DNA of 64,000 nt from positions 888,501 to 952,500 of the forward strand of contig OZ037850.1 in NCBI GenBank assembly GCA_964035575.1. The letters run 5' to 3'. The stretch comes from Rhynchopus sp. YZ270_cl-10 (taxonomy: Eukaryota; Euglenozoa; Diplonemea; Diplonemida; Diplonemidae). The position numbers and the translations under genes are program-made. A model generated the notes under the pieces. That model worked only from the letters and a program-made list of their open reading frames with translations. It was not told the origin of the DNA and made no database searches. This document shows positions 52,421 through 60,492 of the stretch, one piece after another (position 1 is the first letter of the stretch; every line of letters starts with the position of its first letter).

Positions 52421-53608
52421 ATGCGTCGATGCGCACAACTGGCAGGCCTTCAGGGATTGCAGTACAGACGCGGTGCTTCTTCTAACCGCGCCGAAGAGCT
52501 GATGCTTATTGACCTAAGATGGCGTCAGCTTCAACCCCTTATTGAAGAGGTAACTAAGCTTGACCATGGCAGCTTCGTTGCATCTGAACTGGACGACTGG
52601 CGCCGTGTCCTCTTGGGGCACTACTCTGCCTTGGGGTACACACTATCCAAGACAGACCACCCAACTGCCGTACCCGCTGCCGAACGGCTCACCGAAGTTG
52701 AACTAGAATTAAACAACCTTGCTGGTCTATTGAAGGACCCTGCGGCGCAAAGAAGCGCACCCCAAGATCTGTTCTTGAAGGCACAGAAGAGGGTTGCTGT
52801 TTTGGAGGAGGAAGCGAAGGGGTTACGCAAGCGGGTTGTCATTGAGGAGCAGACGGTGCGGCCGGATGAAGACGTACAACGGGAAGAGGAAGAGGCGGAG
52901 TATGTGGAGAAGGTGGAGCCGGAGGATTTGCACCGTAACGCAAAGGATAGGGCCGCTGCGTTGGAGGAGGCGAATGTGCTGCACAAACGGCTGGTCGTCG
53001 CAGAGCAGGACCACTCTGCATCCGATGTGGGTGAGCTCTTCCTCAACGCACAAAGCAGGGTTGCAGCGCTGGAGGACGAAGCAGAGAACCTACGCAAGCG
53101 GAGCACCAAAACGGACACCAACAACGCGATCATCTCCCTCGGCGACTTCAACGCGCAGAACAACATAACACTCCTCGAAGACGAAGCGACGCGCCTGCAT
53201 GCCCGCATGGCAGACCTCCCTACAGGGTTTCTACGCGCAAAGGAACGCATTTCTGCCCTCGAAGAGGAAACAGCCGATCTCCGTTCTCGCCTCAAGGAAC
53301 TCCAAGAAAACGAGAACGGCAAGAACAGCCACGAATCTGAGTTGGGTGAGTTGTACCTCAGCGCAAAGAGTAGGATTGCGGCCCTCGAGGAAGAAGCCAC
53401 CCAGCTCCACACCCGTGTTGACTCTCAGAAGACCAAAAGGCTTGAAGAAAGCAGCGAGCTTGGTGAACTCTACCTCAACGCAAAGAGCAAGATCACAGCC
53501 CTCGAGGAAGAGTCTGCACACCAACAGCAGATGCTCGCTAGAGCGCAGAGGGAGCTTGGTGCCATCAGGGAGAGGGCTGTCTTCATCAGAAACTTTTACT
53601 GGTACTAA
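52421..53608 (+). CDS. Coiled-coil protein with seven repeats
   Basis: The 395-residue product starts with a basic, cysteine-containing N-terminus (MRRCAQLAGLQGLQYRRG) that could be a mitochondrial presequence. A helical region (25-110) follows, then seven repeats with the consensus ELYLxAKSRIAALEEEAxxL and xxR, about 30-45 residues apart, giving a long coiled coil. It resembles cytoskeletal or scaffold proteins only in composition. Its helical head (LIDLRWRQLQPLIEE; DDWRRVLLGHYSALGYTL) resembles that of the next gene, suggesting an old tandem duplication. AG at 52380-52381 precedes the ATG by 39 bases. A GTACTA close to the stop could be a donor, so the C-terminus is less certain. Confidence 0.75.
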   Translation: MRRCAQLAGLQGLQYRRGASSNRAEELMLIDLRWRQLQPLIEEVTKLDHGSFVASELDDWRRVLLGHYSALGYTLSKTDHPTAVPAAERLTEVELELNNLAGLLKDPAAQRSAPQDLFLKAQKRVAVLEEEAKGLRKRVVIEEQTVRPDEDVQREEEEAEYVEKVEPEDLHRNAKDRAAALEEANVLHKRLVVAEQDHSASDVGELFLNAQSRVAALEDEAENLRKRSTKTDTNNAIISLGDFNAQNNITLLEDEATRLHARMADLPTGFLRAKERISALEEETADLRSRLKELQENENGKNSHESELGELYLSAKSRIAALEEEATQLHTRVDSQKTKRLEESSELGELYLNAKSKITALEEESAHQQQMLARAQRELGAIRERAVFIRNFYWY

Positions 53609-54225
53609 TGCTCTCGGATGTTGGAAGATGGGCGTGGAGGGGGGCCCAGTCAAAGTGATGAAGTTCAGGAATTTCAATTTGTTACTGTTAAATCGGACTC
53701 AGCGATCACATTACTTTTACAGTAGGGTCGCATGTGTCAGGAAGGGGGGAGGGAATACTGTTTGTCTTTATATGATTGTACTGAAGGTGGGCATTCTCAA
53801 CCTTTTGCGCCGTCATAGTCGTGTTGCATTTCATAAGTTTTTTATTATTATTATGTGACAGCCCAGTGGCAGCCTCGCTCAGCTGCGACGTGTTGTGTCG
53901 ACACAATAGCCGTGGTTCTTTTTTCTTGGGAAAGCGTTTTGTTTTTGTCGCTCCCCCAAGTTTGCCCTTATTGCCCGGAATTAATTTCCCTCCCCCATTT
54001 CGCTTACACCTTGATCTTTTTGTTTTATTTTTTATTGTGCCAAAAACAAAAATCTTAACTTAAATTCTTGCCCCGACTTGCCACATTCTGCGACAGTTCG
54101 AGATAAGTGGGTGATCTACCACGTCAAGGTATCACAACGGGAAAAATGCCCGCAAGGCTAGCGCCAGCCATCTCCCCTCTTCTCAACCCGCTGATAGAAA
54201 ACAAAAACGGCGTCCTTTTATTTGC

Positions 54226-54262
54226 AGGTTAGCTAGGCACAACAGGCTTAGGCTGAACTAAC
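54226..54262 (+). ncRNA. Stem-loop, class A with compensated outer helix
   Basis: GTTAG faces CTAAC in place of GGTGA/TCATC, and TAGGC faces GCTTA around ACAACAG. Confidence 0.65.
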
Positions 54263-54377
54263 TCTTCTCTGTTGTTTTTGTTTATTTTATTTTATTTTTT
54301 TCTTTTCTTTTTTTGCCTCGAAGACATTAAAATAGAAAACCAAAAGGACATCCAGTTGTTCCTAACTCTATTTTTTA

Positions 54378-54410
54378 AAAGATGACGAAACACAAGAGGC
54401 GTCATCTCAT
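54378..54410 (+). ncRNA. Stem-loop, class A with fused helix
   Basis: AGATGACG pairs perfectly with CGTCATCT; the loop is AAACACAAGAGG. The 3' bulge is gone. Confidence 0.65.
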
Positions 54411-54675
54411 ATACCCCCCCTTTTTTGCTACTTTCTATTCAGTAGAATTTAAAGTACACAAAATATTTTTTGCTTTTGATTTCATATTTGCATAAGCTCA
54501 ACTGAGATGCGTTTGAGCACTTTTCAACTATTTCATACTTTGAATCCCCCGAAAAAAAAGACTATTTGCGTTCGAAAAAACGCGAAAATTTCACAGAGAA
54601 CCGACACCTGTGTCCAACACTTTGCGAAAAAAAATACCCCCCCCTTCTTTTTCCTCTCCCCACACCCACGGAGTG

Positions 54676-54716
54676 TCAGTGCCCTGCCTCCCAGCGTTTT
54701 GCACTATCAACTTCAC
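54676..54716 (+). ncRNA. Stem-loop, class D (short)
   Basis: AGTGC faces GCACT, with CAGCGTTTT inside and tail ATCAACTTCACTTTT. Confidence 0.45.
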
Positions 54717-54873
54717 TTTTTTTTTTATTTTCCTATTTTCTTTGATTTTATTCCCACTAAACGTCCTCATTGTCCACCCGATATGCCTTTTTTATTTTTC
54801 TCCTCCCTCCCTCCCTCATCTCCTATCCCATCCCTCACTCTATCAGATACACAAGCCATTTCAACACTACACC

Positions 54874-55569
54874 ATGCGTGCTGCCGTACGAGGCTTGTTC
54901 ACAATGGGTGTTCCGCTGAATTTAGGCGTTGATCCTTTCTTTCCCCCTTGTTCTCCACCTACTCCTTCTGTTCCGGACCCCTGCCCGACAGAGCATAGTA
55001 CACATGCCCCCAGCCCTAACAGCCATGTTTACAACGAAGCTGACTTCAAACTGCGTTTGAAGTGGAAGGAGCTGGAGATGTTGTTGGATGCAACCGAGCG
55101 TGATGGGTCTGCTCAGTCATCTATGCTGAGCAAAGAGGTGAACCGAACAGTGGAGGATCTGGGCAAGCAGCTTGGAGCATATGAAGGGATTGAAGTGCCA
55201 AGAGCTGCTGTGAGTGAAACCATTGGAACGCAATCAACACAACGCGATGAAGCGCTGGCCCAAGCAAACCAAGAAATCCACCGAACCATCAAGCTGGCAA
55301 CGATCCTCGAGGGGCAGATCCGTGGTCTCAACGAGAACGTATCGTACCTCGCGAACCGTCTCTTTAGCGTTGGCAGCACCCCACCCTCAAACAGCCTGAG
55401 ACTAGCATCGAAGCAAGATGTGTTTCCATTCATCCAACACCTCCCCTTGCAGCCTGACACCCCATATGAGCTTCAGGACTGTCATATCACCTCCAACGGC
55501 GATGAGGTGGAATGCCACAAAGCAACCCAAGGCATCTATATGTGCACCCCGCCCGAGGGGAGTGCGTAA
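54874..55569 (+). CDS. Small coiled-coil protein, neighbour-related
   Basis: The 231-residue product has a proline-rich N-terminal part (after MRAAVRGLFTMGVPLNLG), a helical region (about 55-165; EADFKLRLKWKELEMLLDAT and KLATILEGQIRGLNENVSYL) and a C-terminal stretch with cysteines (YELQDCHITSNGDEVECHKA). The helical head aligns in pattern with the previous gene (L-x-L-x-W-x-x-L at the start, then a tyrosine-ended helix), but the long repeat array is absent. Family unknown. The ATG is 27 bases after AG at 54845-54846. The open frame upstream lacks such a signal. Confidence 0.7.
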   Translation: MRAAVRGLFTMGVPLNLGVDPFFPPCSPPTPSVPDPCPTEHSTHAPSPNSHVYNEADFKLRLKWKELEMLLDATERDGSAQSSMLSKEVNRTVEDLGKQLGAYEGIEVPRAAVSETIGTQSTQRDEALAQANQEIHRTIKLATILEGQIRGLNENVSYLANRLFSVGSTPPSNSLRLASKQDVFPFIQHLPLQPDTPYELQDCHITSNGDEVECHKATQGIYMCTPPEGSA

Positions 55570-55716
55570 ATACCATCTGGGAGGGAAAATAGAAGACAAA
55601 AAAATGGGGTCGCGGATATTTGAAGGTGACTGAACAGAGAGTGCCCCGGGCGTAGCCCTTAGGCACAAAGCGCCTGTCAAACATCGCTTGTTTAGCCATT
55701 TTTGGGTATAGAAAAG

Positions 55717-55762
55717 GCTTGTTCAGAGATGTAACCCCAGTCAGTCTAAGGTTCATCTTATA
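55717..55762 (+). ncRNA. Stem-loop, class A (diverged)
   Basis: AGATG faces CATCT with CAGTCTAAGG before the second arm. Confidence 0.3.
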
Positions 55763-56063
55763 AAAATTTCTTCTTTTTTTTTGGGGGGGTGAGAGGGTGG
55801 GATGGATGTTTGTGCCGCGCTCATTACTGAGGGTTGTATACAATTGTAAAAAAACGGCATATTTTCTTTAAAGAGACGAGGAAAGGAGAGAGACCCTAGG
55901 TTTCTTTCGACTTCTCATTTTGTGCCTACAGTATTAAATTTCAGTATTTCAATTTATAACGCTTGCGGGGAGTTATGGAGGGGGGCTTTTTTTATTGGTT
56001 TTTTTCTAGGCTGTGTGCCATATTGCCCATGTGAAATATATTGTTTTTTTTTTGCTTAATGTG

Positions 56064-56100
56064 TACGAAATGCCCGGAGAGGCGTTTGTACAGCTTCAAC
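56064..56100 (+). ncRNA. Stem-loop, class D with compensated outer helix
   Basis: TGTAC faces GTACA in place of AGTGC/GCACT, around GGAGAGGCGTTT; tail GCTTCAACC. Confidence 0.6.
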
Positions 56101-56112
56101 CCCTCTTTTTTT

Positions 56113-56149
56113 TAAGATGTGTGTGCACGCGAAGTGCAATACATCTTTG
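56113..56149 (+). ncRNA. Stem-loop, class B with compensated inner helix
   Basis: AAGATGT faces ACATCTT, and TGCAC faces GTGCA around GCGAA. The inner helix differs from the type copy on both arms. Confidence 0.7.
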
Positions 56150-56270
56150 TTTTTTCTTTGTTCTTTGTTTTGTCTTGCAACCTAACCATTTTAAGCGTTT
56201 TCGGGTCCTCTGTTTTTCTTGAACTGAAGCGCGAATAGCGTTTAAGTATAATTTCAGTGTGACTAAAAAA

Positions 56271-56319
56271 AAAGTACCTACGTCCGCCGAACGGTGAGGC
56301 GTTTGCACTTTCAACCTCT
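56271..56319 (+). ncRNA. Stem-loop, class D
   Basis: AAGT faces ACTT around CGTCCGCCGAACGGTGAGGC; four bases (ATGA-type) are missing from the apex. Confidence 0.55.
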
Positions 56320-56732
56320 GTTTACAATTAAACCAGATTAAACACTGAAAATCAGGGGCCGCCACCTAACAAAGCTCTGTTGATTATCAACAGAACTTTT
56401 TTGAAAACGGGGAAAAAAAAAATCTTGCCAACTGTTCTTCATTTGCTACATGCTGTTGTTGCTTCTCGGGTGTTGGGGATTTGCGCCCCTTCTCCCAGAC
56501 TTATTGTTCTTTTTGAAAATGTTCTGCCCCAACGTAATTGGATTAATCTACAGCAGATATAGTATGCTGCCGAACGAAATATTTTAACCCCAAGCCCTAT
56601 CTGCATCCCCCTCGCGTTTGTTTTCGAAAGATTCGCTGTACCATAGTGCCGTACCTTTCAAATCGTTACCCACCCCTTCATCGTAGTGCCTGATGACAGA
56701 TTTAAATTTCTACTTATTTTCAAAATAAACTC

Positions 56733-56769
56733 CCCTCAGCACTGCGAGGCTTAGGTTCATTTTACAAAC
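56733..56769 (+). ncRNA. Stem-loop, class A with AT outer helix
   Basis: AAAAT faces ATTTT in place of GGTGA/TCATC; inside are TCAGC, ACTGCGAG and GCTTAGG. Confidence 0.5.
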
Positions 56770-56980
56770 TTTTCTTTTTCTTTTCTCTTACCTTACCCCA
56801 ATTATATGATAAAAAGCTGCCGCTGATTTCAACAAAACTGACCCCCTGATTTTCCCCCACCCCCACCTTCCTGTTCGGTTTTTCATCCAATATTTTTTTT
56901 TACAAAGTGGTAAGTTCAAACTACCAAAAATTCTTTATTTCCAAAACATACAAAATTGCCAGGAGTTCTACAAAAGGAAA

Positions 56981-58199
56981 ATGTTTAAACGAAGTTTCGT
57001 ATGCCTGAGAGGCGTAAGAGGAGGGGGGTTCCAAAACAACAGGCCCGTTGCTGCGCCAACCAGTCACGACAACTCATCCATTCAGCCCCGCACCGAGACA
57101 ACGCTGGGCGAACACCAAGGCACCAGATATATTGGGTATGTTTGCCACCACCCCCTATTGATTAGTGGCCTCTGAACGGGGAGAGATTTTTTCACTAGCT
57201 CTCAGTAGGCTCTTACAGACTCTCACATACTCTCACAGCCTGTTACGTGTCTCACGGAGACGATCATAGATCACCCAATTGATGGGCAAATCTTTCAAAA
57301 AAAAAAATATCCTAAATCGTGTATTAAGGATACTACGCTTCTCCTTTCAAATTCATATATTTTTTTTCAATTCTAACAGAATGACGCAAGATGACGAGGA
57401 GATTGGGACTTGGCAGGGGTTTTTGAAAGCGCATGGACTTGGAAACCAGACTACACAACGGTTCTTCTCTGTATGGGCCTGTGGGTGCGTGGTGGGACTG
57501 TTCATTATTATCCTTCAGGCCAAGCGAGAAAACGCAGAGCTCCGCAACCGATGCCTTGAACGGGAACGTGCCATCCTATCTCTTACTCCTGCAGAGCAGG
57601 GCACCGACCGACAAGCCATCCAAGCCGAACAACGCAAAAAACAATTCGAACTCCAAGCAGAACGGGCAAGAGCACTGCGCGATGTTATGAAGGCATAGGG
57701 GCGGGGAGGGGGCGGCAACATCTATCCTTAATCACCAACATTGGTCTATTGACACAACAGGTGAAAAAATGAATTTCCTTTTTTTCTCTCCCCCAAACCC
57801 TCATCACTTCAGGAGGGGATGTCAAAGGAGTCGAGGGATGGGTTGGCAATGGAGTTGATACGGAAATACATCAACAATGAGGCGATTGTTGATCGGAGTG
57901 GGTCGCGGGGGGTAGGGGTGGCGGGTGCACGGTTTGATGAAGGGGGGAGGTCGGCAACACGGGGCCTGTATGTGAGTGACGCTGCTTCGGTTCATTCGTT
58001 GCAGGCAAGACGTTCAGGGTCATTGGATAGAGTAGTGGATGCATCGCAACACAGCGGCAGTGCCTCAGAGAGAGTGTGTACTGACATCCACAGCCCCGCT
58101 GCATCCATCTGCTTCAGCACAGAATCAGCAGCACGACATTACCGCAGACTTCTCGAAGAGGAAGCGCAAATTCGCAGGGAGCTTCGTGAACTCTCCTGA
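56981..58199 (+). CDS. Three-exon single-span membrane protein, possibly mitochondrial
   Basis: Exons 56981-57135 and 57380-57683 join in frame (GG|A), donor GTATGT and acceptor TTCTAACAG. The third exon 57813-58199 joins in frame if the donor is GTTATG at 57684, or AAG|GCATAG a few bases on; both are non-standard, so the link is less sure and the gene could stop at 57698. The joined protein has 281 residues. The N-terminus (MFKRSFVCLRGVRGGGFQNN) is basic without acidic residues, like a mitochondrial presequence. One membrane helix (VWACGCVVGLFIIIL) at about 80-97 is followed by a charged coiled coil and a serine-rich tail ending in another short coil. No family is recognised. Confidence 0.6.
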
Positions 58200-58290
58200 C
58201 CTTTTCCCCAATCTCCTTTAATTATTTGGCTAACCTACTTAGAAGACCTCTCCTATTTAGAATCGCATTTTTTTTGTGTGTCGATGAAGT

Positions 58291-58291
<1 letters not shown>

Positions 58292-58321
<30 letters not shown>
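58292..58321. repeat. CT microsatellite
   Basis: About fifteen tandem CT dinucleotides. Confidence 0.9.
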
Positions 58322-58323
<2 letters not shown>

Positions 58324-58342
58324 GGTTCGATAACCCATGGAG

Positions 58343-58393
58343 AAGCGCCCTGCGTCCGCCGATGAACGGTGAGGCGCTTTGCACTTTCAAATT
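58343..58393 (+). ncRNA. Stem-loop, class D with extended helix
   Basis: AAGCGCC pairs with GGCGCTT over seven bases, around TGCGTCCGCCG, ATGAA and CGGTGA. It lies between two genes only 250 bases apart. Confidence 0.65.
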
Positions 58394-58450
58394 CTCTTTT
58401 TTAATGGCCTTCATCCAAAACAGGAGTACACAAAAAGGGATACATCAAAC

Positions 58451-59775
58451 ATGAGTCTCAGCCAGCAGGTTGTGTCCGGGCTTTGCCCTGAGCTAGACGT
58501 GACAGACGACACCTTCAAGGGGCACCTCGCTGCCGCATACGGAGACGACCGTTTCAGCGACTTTACCTTCCGTTTTGCGGCCGGGGCTGAGGTGCTTTAT
58601 GGGCACCGGTTCATTCTCGCAGCGCGTTCTCCTGTGATGAAGCATGCTCTGTCGCCTGGGGGGGAGTGGGCTTCGGCAGGGGAGATCCGTCTGGATGAGG
58701 GAGTCGACGCTCCTACCTTTGGGCTTCTATTGAAATATATGTACACCAGCTCGATTTCGACGAGCTACAAATGTGTGCATTCGCTGCTGTTGCTGGCACA
58801 TCGCTTTCAGGTGCGTGGGTTGGTGGAAGCGTGCGAACATTACCTGACGACGAATGTGTCGACGGACAATATCATGATGAACCTTGAGGTCGCAGAGATT
58901 TGCGGTCTTGCAGCGTTGAAGACGAAGTGTCTTGATAAGTTGCAGCAGCCTGGGGTGGTGCAGCGCATCCTCACTGCGGATAGCTTGCGGAAGGTGGCGC
59001 TGCCGGGGTTGAGGGCGTTGCTGTCGTTGGAGCCGCTTCCTGTGGATGAATATGATTTGTTCGTTGCGGTGATTCGGTGGGCAACTGCGCAGGTAGGGGA
59101 GGAGATGCCGACTGCGCCTGCACCGCTTTCAAGGGAGGCAACAGAGTTGTGCTCGCCATTGATGGATTTGGTGAGATTCCCGACCATGAACGGGAAGGAG
59201 CTGAGCAAGCACGTCAAGGCCTTCAACGTTGTCCCCCCAGCACGCTACATCGAGGCATTAGAGCACCTCGCAGACGTAGACGAAGACTTCCCCGACGGTG
59301 CTGCGTCCCCCCGCCTCGCGCGCTTCCGCTGCCGTAACCCCACCTCATCCCACCAAACCCCACGCCGTCGCATCGCCACACTCACAAACGAGGTGACCCG
59401 CCTCTCCGGAGGAACAAACGCAGCAAGCATCCCACCACCCGCCCCAGTCGTGCAGGCACCAGCCTCACCAGTTGCAACCCCTCCGAGGGTGCTTCCTTCA
59501 GTTTCGCAGTTAACTCCATCGCCATGGTCGCAGGTATGAAAAAAATTAGGGGAAAAGGGGGTGGAGTTTGGCAATTTCGCTTAATTCAAGAGATTGTCGG
59601 GAGGGGGTGAAAAGGTGGCTGTGCGTTTTCAGATTGTCAGAAAAATTGCAAAACAAAAAAAAAAAAAAAAAACAAACACACAACAAAACAGCCCATCGGA
59701 GTGGTGCCCGCCTCGTCGTACGCGACGCCGTCTCGCTATCTCCCTCGCAGCGCGCTGTCGACAGCTGTCATGTAA
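58451..59775 (+). CDS. BTB-BACK domain protein
   Basis: Exons 58451-59533 and 59692-59775 give 388 residues. The BTB/POZ fold is at about 20-125 (FSDFTFRFAAGAEVLYGHRF, ILAARSPVMKHAL, LLKYMYTSSISTSYKCVHSL) and the BACK domain at 130-265. A proline/threonine-rich tail follows. BTB-BACK proteins often serve as substrate adaptors of cullin-3 ubiquitin ligases; no Kelch repeats or other substrate domain is present, so the target is unknown. The second exon is supported by donor CAG|GTATGA and acceptor ACAAAACAG and adds PIGVVPASSYATPSRYLPRS and ALSTAVM in good codons; without it the protein would end at WSQV. Confidence 0.8.
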
Positions 59776-60164
59776 TCAAAGAAAAAATTAGCTCTGTTCG
59801 GGGTGTTGTCATTATGCATTGCATACCAAAGTCTCGTATCTCATCTCTGTCATAAGGGCTGAGGTATCTTCTGTAGCCCTGATGATATTGAGTGCAGAAC
59901 CCATCTGGTCGATACCAAAAGAAGAACGAGGTCATTTCTGTAATTAGAGAGGTTTTAGCGAGTTGCAAAAAAAGCAAACAGAACCCCACATTTTGTCGGG
60001 AAACGTTTTTTTTTTTTTTTTTTTTGAACCCTTTTTCCTCATTTTTTTGTTATTTTTTTCAAAAAAAAGAACGTTGTTATATCGTAGAGTCCCCCCCCAT
60101 TCCCTCCCCACCTTCACTGTTTATTTAGGGCCTATACATAACCCATTCCCTCCCCACCTTAGTA

Positions 60165-60202
60165 TGGTGATCTAAGCACGAGAGACTTAGCTTCATCTTG
60201 CT
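60165..60202 (+). ncRNA. Stem-loop, class A
   Basis: GGTGA faces TCATC, CTAAGC faces ACTTAG (one mismatch), and the loop is ACGAGAG. Confidence 0.6.
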
Positions 60203-60309
60203 ATTCTTTTTTTTCATTGTATACCGACTCAAAAAGACTACCTTCCCCCTTCATTTTTCCTCTTCCGCACTTCCAACTTCTTTTCCACCCCTTTTTTATG
60301 CTTTCATGC

Positions 60310-60362
60310 AGCTGGCATTGTACGTGGGTCAGCGGGAGGTGCCTGCATCAATAACTTCACTT
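60310..60362 (+). ncRNA. Stem-loop, class E
   Basis: GCTGGCA pairs with TGCCTGC around TTGTACGTGGGTCAGCGGGAG; tail ATCAATAACTTCAC. Confidence 0.55.
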
Positions 60363-60379
60363 TTTTTTGGGTTTTTTGG

Positions 60380-60449
60380 TGCGGCTGAAGGAGGTGCTAT
60401 TTTGTGCTACTTTCTGCTATTTTCTGCTATTTTGGGGTCGTCAGCCACA
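60380..60449. mobile_element. Small TIR element with TGCTATTTT repeats, copy 2
   Basis: The ends TGCGGCTGA and TCAGCCACA flank four TGCTA-type repeats. It shares GGTGCTATTTT and GGGGTCGTC with the copy at 22511 and also lies just upstream of a gene start. Confidence 0.6.
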
Positions 60450-60492
60450 TTAAACTTTTCTTTTTTGTCTCCGTCTTAACCTTGTCTACAGA

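Larger units (their letters stand above)
53609..54873. other. Spacer with two class A stem-loops
   Basis: It contains the stem-loops at 54226, 54378 and 54676; the right end is strongly pyrimidine-rich. Confidence 0.55.
55570..56980. other. Spacer with class A, B and D stem-loops
   Basis: Stem-loops are at 55717, 56064, 56113, 56271 and 56733; no gene is supported. Confidence 0.55.
58200..58450. other. Short spacer
   Basis: It holds a CT microsatellite and a class D stem-loop, then the AG (58422-58423) of the next gene. Confidence 0.6.
59776..60492. other. Spacer with class A and E stem-loops and a TIR element
   Basis: T and A runs surround the elements at 60165, 60310 and 60380. Confidence 0.55.

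Noticed and set aside
52621-53412. 263-codon minus-strand frame opposite the coiled-coil gene
   Set aside because: It is a serine-rich shadow of the heptad codons on the + strand.
58321-58336. GGGTTCGATAACCC, resembling a tRNA T-arm
   Set aside because: No acceptor, D or anticodon arm fits around it; it lies beside a CT microsatellite.
59534-60492. Joining the BTB exon directly to the PH-protein frame
   Set aside because: The phases do not match, and an in-frame terminal exon with good codons exists at 59692-59775.
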